The position numbers and the translations under genes are program-made. Of a DNA stretch of 64,000 nucleotides, positions 53,539 through 61,570 are shown in pieces. The stretch spans positions 88,920 to 152,919 of the forward strand of contig CAYUCC010000001.1 of assembly GCA_964443225.1 (NCBI GenBank), read 5' to 3'. This stretch comes from SSC4 sp964443225 (GTDB lineage Bacteria > Chloroflexota > Anaerolineae > SSC4 > Amarolineaceae). Each line of letters opens with the position of its first letter. Positions within the stretch are counted from its first letter, which is position 1. The notes under the pieces were generated by a model. The model saw only the letters and a list, made by a program, of their open reading frames with translations. It searched no databases and had not been told where the DNA came from.

Positions 53539-56500
53539 TTAGCGCTTGCGGCGCAGCCAGTAGGCAGCCAGCAGCGCCAGGCTGCCCGCCAGCGGCACGG
53601 CGGCCACCGGGACCGGCAGGGCAGCGGGTGCGAGGGAGTTCCCATGCACCGCCAGGTCGGTCAACACCAGGGCCGTGGGTGGTTCCACGGTCAGCGTGAT
53701 CGGGACCTGCACCAGGCTGGTACCGTTGCCCGGCCCGTTGTCCGGATCGTTGCTGCGGATACACAGCTGGGCCGTGTAGGTCCCGTCGGCCAGGGTGGTC
53801 GAGTCGAAGGTGACCGTCACCGGAGTCACGCCGGCCGCTGGAACGGTACCCGAGATGGGGGCCGTCGTCAGCCAGGTGTAGTCGTTGGGCACACACACGC
53901 CCAGGGTCTGCGTGGCGCCTTCGAACTCACCCAACGGGCTGTTTGTGGCCAGCGCCGTGACCGCACCGGTCGCCAGGTTGACTGTGCCGTAGGTGTTGTT
54001 GCCGCTGCCCTGGTAAAGGAAGATGTACAGCGTGCCATCTTCGTTGTCGAAGTCCATACCCTGAGCGAAGTTCGCCAGCAGACCGGTGAGGCCAACCAGC
54101 GTCGCCGCACCGGTGGACGTGTTGATGGTGTAGATCGAGTCGGTGAAGATGTCGTGCCCGTACATGACGCCGGCCGGGTTGATCGCGATGTCGATCATGA
54201 TGCCGCTCGTGATGCCGAACGGCCCCACCAGGGTGGGTGCGCAGGCCAGCGGGTCCAGCGTGTACAGGTTGGCCGCCGTCGACGCATAGAAGACATTCGT
54301 CACCGGGTCGATGCTTAGGCCGGTCCAGGTGGCACCGGCCGGAGCCGGGCAGGCCACAATCGGTGTGAAGACACCGGTGGTCGTGCTGAGGGTGCCCAAC
54401 TGGTTGGTGCTGGTATTCAGGGCGTAGAGCGTCGTACCGTCACGGTCGAAGTCCATGCCGTAGATGTTGGCCGCCTGCGCACCCACCACCGTCTGGCCCG
54501 GGAAGTTATTGAGCGTGAAGCGCTTCAGGTTGCGGTCCGGCGTGCGCAGGTTCAGTGTGTACCCGGTACTGGTCGGGCTCGCCGGGCTGCTGGATGGCGC
54601 ATCCATGGGCTGGCCGCAGAACTCGGCCCAACCCGCCGGCTCCCTGCCGGGATAGTTCTCGAACGCCGCGCAGTCCTTGGCCGAACTGACAACCGATGGG
54701 ACGTCGAAGACCGGCTCAGGGGCGGCCACGACACCCGGCCGCGCTGGCCGATCCGGCGTCGTTTCGGTGATCTCCCAATCCAGCGGTGCATCACCGGTGT
54801 TGCCGATGTTCAGTGTCTGGTTGGTGACCGTGTTCGCCGGCTGCACACTGGTCATGCTCAGCGGACTGACGTCGATGTTCGGAATCTGCACGGTGACCGT
54901 CGCCGTGTCGCTGTCCGACGCCGTCACGATGGTCACCGGTGAGAACAGGATCGCCTGGCCGTTCTGGATGACCGGCTGGTTGAAGGAGAACTGCAGCGCC
55001 GTCGTGGCGTCCTTGTTCAGGCCGACCGTTGCCGAGGCACCGTTGTTGTACAGTGGATCGCCAAAGTCGACGTCGGCATACTGGAACTTGATCTCGTTGC
55101 TGGTCTCGTACAGGAGCACTTCGAAGGAGGCCGCGCCGATGTTGCTGAAGTGCGGCCGGTTGTACCATTCGACAACTGCGACGCGGTTGGGTGCCGTGCC
55201 CTGCACCTCCCAGTAGACGTTGCCTGTGTCGCTGTCGATGTCGTCCCAGAAGGGCAGAATCGACAGGGCGGGCGTGGCGGCGGGCAGCGCGGCGTTCGTA
55301 AGACCAAACTCACCTGTGGTGACGTCGAACAGGATGCCGCCGTTGTTGCCGACGCGCAGGTTGCTCGATGTGACGCCGAAGTAGGTGAAGGGGAAGGGCA
55401 GCGTGACATTCGCCTCACCATCGTCGGCCAGACCCAATGCCGTGCCGGTTGCGCTGATAGGGATGTAGTTGAACAGCGCATTGCCATCGTAGACGTAGCC
55501 GACACTGCTGGCCGCCGTCCACGTCGCCGTGTTGGTGACGCTGAGCAGGGCCGTGTCGGGCACGATGATGTCCGGCGAGAACGCACCGGGCGGCAGAACA
55601 TACGGCAGGTTGGTTGCCAGCGTGCCGAGCTGGTCATCCAGCAGGCTGTGGAAGGCGAAGGTCACGTTGCCGGTGTTCTGCGCCTTGTAGCAGTAGTAAA
55701 CGGTGGTGCCGTACGGAACAGTCACACTGTCACTGGCCGCACAAACACCCGGCACCGTGCCGACGGTCTTGTTGAGTGCGATAGCGGGCACGTTGGGTGC
55801 CTGCACCGTCACCGTGGCGGTGTCGGTGGCCCACACCGACGTGTAGCCGTCGGCCGGGTTGTAGGCGGTCCACGTGGCGGTGTTCACCGTAGTGGCGGCG
55901 AGGGTCGTCGTCTCGGTGATGAACGCCGAGGCGCCGGGTACCAGGGTGTAGCTGAAGTTGGTCAGCAGCATGCCCAGCTCGCTGTCCACCAGGTCGTGCC
56001 GTTCGAGTGTCTCGTTGCCGGTGTTGGTCACCTCGTAGCAGTAGGTCACCTCGCCGCCGGCGGGCAGCGTGATCTCGTCGGTGGTGGCGCAGACGTTCGG
56101 ATCGGTGCCAACGGTCTTGTCAAGGGTGATCGCCGGTAAAGGCAGGTCCACCGTCACCGTGGCGGTATCGCTGGCCGAAACCTGGTTGATTGGGCCGGCG
56201 TTGAACGATGTCCAGGTGCCGGTGTTGACCGTCGTGGTCGCGATCGTAGCGGTCTCCGTAATGAAGACCGATGCGCCCGGCGCCAGGGCGTAGGGGAAGT
56301 CGTCGAGCAGGGTACCCAACTCGCTGTCGACCAGGTCGTGCAGGTTGAGGGTCAGGTCGCCGGTGTTTTCCACCTCGTAGCAGTAGGTCACGTCACCGCC
56401 GCCGTAGGGCAGGGTGATCTCGTCGGTCGTCGCACAGACGTTGGGGTCGGTGCCGACGGTTTTATCAAGCGTGATGGCGGGCGCCTTGGGTGTGAACTGG

Positions 56501-58251
56501 ATCGCCAGCAGGTCAGACAGAGCCGCCGCGTTGTACGAGTACTGGATGGTGGCACCGCGGATTCCGACCGTGGCGCTGGCACCGTTGTTGTAGCTGGCGT
56601 TGCCAAAATCGACGTCCTGGTACTGGAAGGTGATCTGGTTCGTGCCTTCGTAGAACAGCACCTCGAAGGTCGCGCTGCCGACGTTGCTGTAGTGCGGGCG
56701 GTCGAACCATTCGACGACGTAGATACGGTTGGGTGCGGTGCCGAAGACCTGGCCGTAAGTGCCGCCGGTGTCGGTGTCCATATCATCCCAGAAGGGGGCG
56801 ATGAGGTTGGCGGGCGCCGAGCTCATCGCCGTGTTGCTGAAGCCGATAGTGCCCGTCGTCGCACCAAAGACAATGGCGCCGTTATCGCCGACGAGGATGT
56901 CGCTGCTGGTTGCCCCGTAGTAGGTGAAGGGGAACGGCAGGGTCACCGCGGCTGTCCGATCGTCGCCGCCGGACGTGGTGGCATCCAGGATCAGCGTGCC
57001 GGTCGTGGCGTCGAGCCAGTTATAGGTCGGGCCAGGATTGAGCGAATCGGCGCAGAAGTAGCTGTCGTCGTTGGTGCAGCCGACGACCGGCGTCGTGGTG
57101 GTCTTGGTCGTCGCCCCAGAGACATTGGCCGCGTTGTAGGTGGCTGTGTTAACCACGCTGCTGCCACTGAGCGCGGTCACATTGACCTGGAAGGTGACGG
57201 TGATAGCCTCGCCGATCGCCAGGGGTGCGGCCCCCCATTCAATGGCGTTCGAGCCGGCGTTGTAGACCGCCGCCGGGCTGCCCTGGGTGGCAACCGAGCC
57301 GGCCACATAGGTGGCGCCGGTCGGGATTGGGTCGCTGATAGTCGCATCGGTGGCTGGGGCGTCGCCGTTGTTTTTGATCACCAGCTGGTAGTTGATCGTT
57401 TCTCCGGTGCGCACAACGGCTGGCGCGGCGCTCTTTGTGGATGCGCCGAGGTTGGGCGCTATGACCGGTTCGAAGCGGTAGGTGCGACCGCTGTCGGGGG
57501 TGGTCGTAAGAGCCAGCTGCATGGTGGCTGTGGAAGAATTACCCACCACCGCATTGATCCACGTCCCGGAGCCGGTGCCGCTAAGCGAACGTACGTCAGA
57601 CGCGCCAGTGCTGGCCCCGCGCAGGCCGACCTGAACGGTCGTGCCGCTTGACCAGGTCTGGGCAAACGCGCCGTAGTGGATCTCGATGGCATTGGTCGTC
57701 TCGTAGAGCCAGACCTGGGCGTTGCCGGTCATGGTGGCTGTGTTATAGCGGTAGAAGTTTTTGGCCTGGATCTTGTGGATCCGGTTGGGGGCCACGCCTT
57801 CGGTGACGCTGCTGTAGACCGCGCCTGTGTTGTTCAAGTCACGGCTGACAAAGGCGATGACATTGTTGACCGAGCCGCTCAACGCCGAATAGAGACTGGT
57901 GGCGGTGTGGGAACCAAAGCCCAGCCAGCCGTTGGTGTTCAGGCGATAGGTGGTGAAGACCGTACCGCCAAAGTCGAATGGGAACGGGATGGTCTGGTCG
58001 GCGGAGTAGCCATCGTCGAGTGTGCCTCCACCACCGTTGACGGTGAACGGTGTATCACCGGTCAATTCGGTATAGGTGCCCGTGGTGTTGGTAAACGCAT
58101 AACTGCCGATCAGAGCAAGCGGGGATGCTTCCGGTGCGACCGGGGGCGTGTCCGTGGGCTTATCGTCCTGGGCGAAGGCCGGCAGCACCAGGCTGGTCAG
58201 CAAGGCCAGCAGGATGATCGACGTGAAGAATCGGAGTAACTTGCGTGGCAT
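53539..58251 (-). CDS. Large secreted multi-domain surface protein 2
   Basis: A 1570-residue secreted protein. ATG at 58251 is preferred to 58257 because its distance from AGGAGG is better. After a signal peptide (ending LPAFAQDD) come an NIDO/choice-of-anchor-like module (TIPFPFDFGGTVFTTYRLNT), a DUF11-like repeat (GETINYQLVIKNNGDAP), two clear repeats of the anchor module (LPFPFTYYGATSSDILVGDN; LPFPFTYFGVTSSNLRVGNN, each with PFWDDxD), three Cys-pair modules starting KTVGTxPxVCA, a BACON-like segment (NIDVSPLSMTSVQPAN), and a beta-propeller-like part (YALNTSTNQLGTLSTTTG). The C-terminus ALPVPVAAVPLAGSLALLAA-YWLRRKR almost repeats that of surface protein 1. The pair probably arose by duplication and module shuffling. 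Confidence 0.85.
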   Translation of the reverse strand: MPRKLLRFFTSIILLALLTSLVLPAFAQDDKPTDTPPVAPEASPLALIGSYAFTNTTGTYTELTGDTPFTVNGGGGTLDDGYSADQTIPFPFDFGGTVFTTYRLNTNGWLGFGSHTATSLYSALSGSVNNVIAFVSRDLNNTGAVYSSVTEGVAPNRIHKIQAKNFYRYNTATMTGNAQVWLYETTNAIEIHYGAFAQTWSSGTTVQVGLRGASTGASDVRSLSGTGSGTWINAVVGNSSTATMQLALTTTPDSGRTYRFEPVIAPNLGASTKSAAPAVVRTGETINYQLVIKNNGDAPATDATISDPIPTGATYVAGSVATQGSPAAVYNAGSNAIEWGAAPLAIGEAITVTFQVNVTALSGSSVVNTATYNAANVSGATTKTTTTPVVGCTNDDSYFCADSLNPGPTYNWLDATTGTLILDATTSGGDDRTAAVTLPFPFTYYGATSSDILVGDNGAIVFGATTGTIGFSNTAMSSAPANLIAPFWDDMDTDTGGTYGQVFGTAPNRIYVVEWFDRPHYSNVGSATFEVLFYEGTNQITFQYQDVDFGNASYNNGASATVGIRGATIQYSYNAAALSDLLAIQFTPKAPAITLDKTVGTDPNVCATTDEITLPYGGGDVTYCYEVENTGDLTLNLHDLVDSELGTLLDDFPYALAPGASVFITETATIATTTVNTGTWTSFNAGPINQVSASDTATVTVDLPLPAITLDKTVGTDPNVCATTDEITLPAGGEVTYCYEVTNTGNETLERHDLVDSELGMLLTNFSYTLVPGASAFITETTTLAATTVNTATWTAYNPADGYTSVWATDTATVTVQAPNVPAIALNKTVGTVPGVCAASDSVTVPYGTTVYYCYKAQNTGNVTFAFHSLLDDQLGTLATNLPYVLPPGAFSPDIIVPDTALLSVTNTATWTAASSVGYVYDGNALFNYIPISATGTALGLADDGEANVTLPFPFTYFGVTSSNLRVGNNGGILFDVTTGEFGLTNAALPAATPALSILPFWDDIDSDTGNVYWEVQGTAPNRVAVVEWYNRPHFSNIGAASFEVLLYETSNEIKFQYADVDFGDPLYNNGASATVGLNKDATTALQFSFNQPVIQNGQAILFSPVTIVTASDSDTATVTVQIPNIDVSPLSMTSVQPANTVTNQTLNIGNTGDAPLDWEITETTPDRPARPGVVAAPEPVFDVPSVVSSAKDCAAFENYPGREPAGWAEFCGQPMDAPSSSPASPTSTGYTLNLRTPDRNLKRFTLNNFPGQTVVGAQAANIYGMDFDRDGTTLYALNTSTNQLGTLSTTTGVFTPIVACPAPAGATWTGLSIDPVTNVFYASTAANLYTLDPLACAPTLVGPFGITSGIMIDIAINPAGVMYGHDIFTDSIYTINTSTGAATLVGLTGLLANFAQGMDFDNEDGTLYIFLYQGSGNNTYGTVNLATGAVTALATNSPLGEFEGATQTLGVCVPNDYTWLTTAPISGTVPAAGVTPVTVTFDSTTLADGTYTAQLCIRSNDPDNGPGNGTSLVQVPITLTVEPPTALVLTDLAVHGNSLAPAALPVPVAAVPLAGSLALLAAYWLRRKR

Positions 58252-58558
58252 CTGCATTTCCTCCTACAGAGATGTGATGAACGAGGTGGCCCGTCCGAGA
58301 CGGGACGAACGGGATCGACGCACAGAACAGAGGGGGCAAGGTATCGTGTGTCGGCCATGGCCTCCTTTTTGCAGCGACAAGCCGCAGCGCCCCGCGCGCA
58401 GCTTTGGCCGGATGACGGTTGATGCTTAGAAGTCTATCCAGAAACTCACAGCGAAGCCGCGCTGACCAGATGGCCGGCGTTTTTGGATAGATTTGGGTGA
58501 GTTGTTTCGGGTTAGGAGCAGTACTGGTCCTGGCTGCCAACACAGAACCATTAGCTAC

Positions 58559-58587
58559 AGTTTACAATAGGGCGGCGAAAAGGTCAA
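58559..58587 (-). promoter_or_regulatory. Promoter of large surface protein 2
   Basis: On the minus strand, -35 TTGACC (58587-58582), a 17-base spacer and -10 TAAACT (58564-58559), identical in hexamers and spacing to the promoter at 53333-53361. The 300-base leader covers the 58252-58558 gap. Confidence 0.7.
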
Positions 58588-58615
58588 ACGTATTTCCGCA
58601 GGACGCGAAGTTTGC

Positions 58616-58644
58616 TTGACAGGAACACCGAATCGTTGTACCAT
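58616..58644 (+). promoter_or_regulatory. Promoter of the ferritin-like gene
   Basis: -35 TTGACA at 58616-58621, 17-base spacer, -10 TACCAT at 58639-58644. It is divergent from the promoter of surface protein 2, with only about 30 bases between the two -35 boxes. Leader about 130 bases. Confidence 0.5.
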
Positions 58645-58778
58645 GAAACCAGGTGTGGGCCTGACGCTCAGACAGGGCGCCGATGCGATTGCGGAACGAC
58701 AGCTCTGCTTGAGCATCGACGTTCCGCCTCTAAGTTTGGGCCGGCACCATCTGACATCGACGCAGAAAGGACATCCTC

Positions 58779-59204
58779 ATGGATAAACAAACCCTGGTTA
58801 CCCATTTGAACAGCGACCTGGCCGGCGAGCTGGGCGCGATCATCCAGTACCTGACCTACGCCGCCAAGGCGAGCGGACCCTTCCGCCCGCAGCTGGTGCA
58901 GTTCTTCATGGCCGAAGTCCCGGACGAGCAGCTGCACGCCCAGTTCCTGGCCAACAAAATCGTGGCCCTGGGGGGTGAACCCGTCACCGAACCGCGCCCC
59001 GTGCCGGTGGCCAGAACCAACCGCGAGATGCTCGAAGCGGTGCTGGTCGCCGAACGGCAGGCGACCCGGGACTACACCCAACGCGCCGAAGAAGCCGCCG
59101 CATACGGTGACAAAGGACTCCAGGTCCAGCTCGAAGACATGGTCCTGGACGAAAGTGGTCACGCCGAGGAAACCGAGCGCCTGCTGCGTGAGTGGCCGCT
59201 GTAA
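58779..59204 (+). CDS. Ferritin-like/bacterioferritin-type protein
   Basis: A 141-residue four-helix protein with AAAGGA before the ATG. Possible diiron ligands are Glu17 (AGELGAIIQYLTY), Glu/His in PDEQLHAQF near 50, Glu near 94 (LVAERQATRDY) and Glu/His in VLDESGHAEETERL near 127-130. This arrangement is that of bacterioferritin/Dps-related ferritin-like proteins, which oxidise and store iron or protect from peroxide. It is a little shorter than classical bacterioferritin (about 157) and lacks an obvious haem-binding Met. It has its own promoter and a terminator. Confidence 0.8.
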   Translation: MDKQTLVTHLNSDLAGELGAIIQYLTYAAKASGPFRPQLVQFFMAEVPDEQLHAQFLANKIVALGGEPVTEPRPVPVARTNREMLEAVLVAERQATRDYTQRAEEAAAYGDKGLQVQLEDMVLDESGHAEETERLLREWPL

Positions 59205-59282
59205 CGCGGCCGGGGATGATGGGCCGCTGACCGATGCGGTCAACGGCTGGTAACCATTCAAAGCACAATCCATACGAACGTT

Positions 59283-59326
59283 CGACGTCCTGTCGCCTTT
59301 TCGGGTGCAACAGGACGTCGTTTATT
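59283..59326 (+). terminator. Intrinsic terminator after the ferritin-like gene
   Basis: CGACGTCCTGT at 59283-59293 pairs with ACAGGACGTCG at 59310-59320, followed by TTTATT. Confidence 0.75.
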
Positions 59327-59379
59327 GGCTCGTGATGCCGGATGGTATGCTGCAATTGTAATGTGCCTGACAAACCAAC

Positions 59380-59409
59380 TTGACGTGCAGGGTGGATAGG
59401 CAGTACAAT
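59380..59409 (+). promoter_or_regulatory. Candidate promoter of the 59463 gene
   Basis: -35 TTGACG at 59380-59385, an 18-base spacer and -10 TACAAT at 59404-59409, giving a leader of about 45 bases. Confidence 0.5.
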
Positions 59410-59462
59410 AACGCACCCATGAGACCTCCCCTACGGCACACGACTCGAAAGGAAATGGTACG

Positions 59463-60077
59463 ATGATCGATCTGCGTTTGAACGGACTCACGGTCGTCAA
59501 AAAGGCCGACCACGTCGGTCGCGATGAGCCAATGGTGTGGACGATGTTCATCGAGCTCAGCCTGGATACCATCAACAGCCGCCAATTCGTCATCAAAACC
59601 GATCCGGTCGCCGGCAAACTGGCCAAGGCGGGTAAGGGCGATCGGGTCACGATTCCGGCGGCAGTGGGTCGCTGGCATACGGAGAAAACGGGGATTGGCA
59701 TGGCCGGCGTGGCGGTGATCGGTTTCGACAACGATCTACGCAGCACAAGCCAGATCCGGTCCGGTTACAACGCCGGCGCCGCGGCCCTCAACCAGGCGAT
59801 CATCGACCACTTCCCCAAACATGGGTTTGCGCCGGTCGAAGCCGCCGAACAGGCCGAGATCGAGACCAGGATTCGGAATGCGGTCAAGGAGGCCTTCCTG
59901 GCTGACAGTGTCTTGCTGACCCTCTTCGGCGGCAAACCCCTCGGCGGTGATTCGTACACGCGCGTGCTGGACGAAAACACCATCGACGAACCGATTACGC
60001 TGACCCTGCGGGCCAAACACGACTGGGCCATTTACCGGGTCGATGGCCGCTTGCAGTTCCAGCGGCCACAAGGTTGA
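59463..60077 (+). CDS. Conserved-looking protein of unknown function
   Basis: A 204-residue protein that I do not recognise. It has GAAAGGAAA before the ATG. The first 100 residues alternate beta strands (IDLRLNGLTVVKKADHVG, WTMFIELSLDTINSRQFVIK, GDRVTIPAAVGRWHTEKTG) with GVAVIGFDNDL in the centre. A helical stretch (AALNQAIIDHF, AEIETRIRNAVKEAFLADSV) and a beta-rich end (YTRVLDENTIDEPITLTLRA) follow. No signal peptide, membrane segment or catalytic motif is apparent. Confidence 0.6.
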   Translation: MIDLRLNGLTVVKKADHVGRDEPMVWTMFIELSLDTINSRQFVIKTDPVAGKLAKAGKGDRVTIPAAVGRWHTEKTGIGMAGVAVIGFDNDLRSTSQIRSGYNAGAAALNQAIIDHFPKHGFAPVEAAEQAEIETRIRNAVKEAFLADSVLLTLFGGKPLGGDSYTRVLDENTIDEPITLTLRAKHDWAIYRVDGRLQFQRPQG

Positions 60078-60099
60078 CACACCGCGCAGCACGTCCGTA

Positions 60100-60438
60100 T
60101 CACGTCAGCACGTCACGTGCAGGAAAGAACCGCTCCTGAAACTCGGTAAGGGCTTCGATTTGCGCCACGGTGTAGGTCCTGCCGTGAGGTACGACGACCA
60201 GCTTGTCGTCGTCATCCTCCAGGCGCCGGATCACGGCGATGCAGGTACCCGCAAAAGTATCGAGCGGCTCGAAAACACCCAGGACGTAAGCATCGATCGG
60301 CTCACCGTCGACGGCCAGGGTACCCGGAATGTAACCGTAGTTGACAGGGTATACAAAGCCATGCGTCGGGTGGCGCGAACCAAGCGGCCGGTCGATGCGT
60401 ACCTCGATCTTGTGTCCCAGGTATTCGGTCAGGTTCAT
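60100..60438 (-). CDS. ppa: Inorganic pyrophosphatase-like protein (short)
   Basis: A 112-residue protein starting MNLTEYLGHKIEVRIDRPLG. The segment HPTHGFVYPVNYGYIPGTL-AVDGEPIDAYVLG holds the family I pyrophosphatase pattern, with the D-G/E-P-x-D-x-x-x-L motif that places metal-binding acids. A further acidic run LEDDDDKLVVVP and the final helix YTVAQIEALTEFQERFF match. Ordinary family I enzymes are about 170-180 residues; this is a shorter relative seen in various bacteria. The 5' end faces and overlaps the possible start of the thermonuclease gene. Confidence 0.8.
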   Translation of the reverse strand: MNLTEYLGHKIEVRIDRPLGSRHPTHGFVYPVNYGYIPGTLAVDGEPIDAYVLGVFEPLDTFAGTCIAVIRRLEDDDDKLVVVPHGRTYTVAQIEALTEFQERFFPARDVLT

Positions 60439-61153
60439 TGTGTTCAGTATAGATGACGAAGCGATTCCCGACAAGTCGATTCCGCACGCCGGATGGCGAT
60501 TGCCACCATGGCAGTGTGTGCTCTCCATAGTAGTAATTCTGCTGCTGGCCGGCTGCGTGGCACCCATACCACCGGCGCGTACCGCGGTGCCGTCACCCAC
60601 ACGGCCACCGGTCGCGCTGCCTGCGGGCACAGCCCGGCCATCCCCGACTCGATCCCCCGTCGCATCCACGGTCCAGGCCACCACGTACCCCGCTTTGCCC
60701 GCCGGTTTGAGCCGTGCGCGGGTGGTGCGCGTCGTCGATGGCGACACGGTCGATGTGATCGTCGAGGGCGGTGAGGAACGGGTGCGGCTCATCGGCCTGG
60801 ACGCGCCGGAGACGCACAGCCCGCGCGAGCCGGTGCAGTGTTTTGGCAGCGAGGCAACCGAACGTGCCGTACAGCTGCTCGACGAGCAGACGGTTTTCGT
60901 GGAGCTGGACCCCACCCAGGGCGTGCGCGATCGGTACGGCCGGCTTCTGGGCTATCTCTGGCTTGGGGATGGGCGCCTGGTCAACCTGGAGCTGATCGCC
61001 GAGGGTTACGCGTTCGAGTACACCTATGACCGGCCGTACAAGTACCAGGCTGTGTTCCGGCAGGCAGAACGGGATGCGCAGGCGCGCCAGGCGGGGCTGT
61101 GGTCGCCGCAAACCTGCAACGGCGAGCTGCTGCCGGCGACGCCCAGGCCGTGA
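60395..61153 (+). CDS. Thermonuclease (SNase-like) lipoprotein
   Basis: A secreted staphylococcal-nuclease-fold DNase/RNase; start uncertain. A hydrophobic stretch VLSIVVILLLAGC ends in a lipobox Cys, then comes a Pro/Thr/Ala-rich linker (TAVPSPTRPPVALPAGTARP). The SNase domain starts ARVVRVVDGDTVDVIVEG, followed by VRLIGLDAPETHSP with the catalytic Arg/Asp/Glu, DRYGRLLGYLWLGDGRLVN with the second catalytic Glu/Arg region, and QAERDAQARQAGLW. ATG 60395 gives 252 residues but would overlap the divergent pyrophosphatase gene; a GTG at about 60519 or TTG near 60499 could also start a shorter signal peptide. Confidence 0.8.
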   Translation: MRTSILCPRYSVRFIVFSIDDEAIPDKSIPHAGWRLPPWQCVLSIVVILLLAGCVAPIPPARTAVPSPTRPPVALPAGTARPSPTRSPVASTVQATTYPALPAGLSRARVVRVVDGDTVDVIVEGGEERVRLIGLDAPETHSPREPVQCFGSEATERAVQLLDEQTVFVELDPTQGVRDRYGRLLGYLWLGDGRLVNLELIAEGYAFEYTYDRPYKYQAVFRQAERDAQARQAGLWSPQTCNGELLPATPRP

Positions 61154-61194
61154 TGGGTGGTTGGTAAGGGATTCGGGGAACGGATTGAACGGAA

Positions 61195-61223
61195 GGAGTA
61201 CGGAGTAGGGAGTACGGAGTAAG
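61195..61223. repeat. GGAGTACGGAGTAGGGAGTACGG repeat
   Basis: A GGAGTA/GGGAGT unit repeated four times. The same family occurs at 63498-63526 and, inverted, at 63938-63972. It fills most of the 61154-61348 gap together with a GGGATTAGGGGTTGGGGG run at 61277-61292. Confidence 0.7.
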
Positions 61224-61348
61224 GGGAACGGATTTGGAGCGGGTTGAACGGATCATTGGAGGGGATGGGAAGGAAGGGATTAGGGGTTGGGGGTTTGTGG
61301 GAGCGCCGTGATCCTGGCGAGCGCACAGAGGATGCTGGCGGTGAGTTG

Positions 61349-61561
61349 TTACGCGGGGACTGCGTCGTAGCCGTGTTGTTTGGCCGCGGCGATTATCTGT
61401 GTGACGCTGACACGCGTTTCGTCGTATTCGACGTGCATTTGCTGTTTTTTGTAGCTGGCGTCGATGCGCTGGATGCCCTGGAGTTCGTCTTCGATCCCTT
61501 CCAGGATCATGGCGCAGCCGCTGCAGTGCATGTTGGGCACACGGAACAACTGTTTGACCAT
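61349..61561 (-). CDS. Heavy-metal-associated (HMA/CopZ-like) copper chaperone
   Basis: A 70-residue ferredoxin-like HMA protein. The metal-binding motif is PNMHCSGCAMIL (CxxC, Cys13 and Cys16), followed by IDASYKKQQMHVEYDETRVS and the C-terminal AAAKQHGYDAVPA. It binds Cu(I) or another soft metal. It is 9 bases downstream of the SafE/cupredoxin gene on the same strand, so the two should work together in copper handling. Confidence 0.88.
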   Translation of the reverse strand: MVKQLFRVPNMHCSGCAMILEGIEDELQGIQRIDASYKKQQMHVEYDETRVSVTQIIAAAKQHGYDAVPA

Positions 61562-61570
61562 GTTTCGCTC

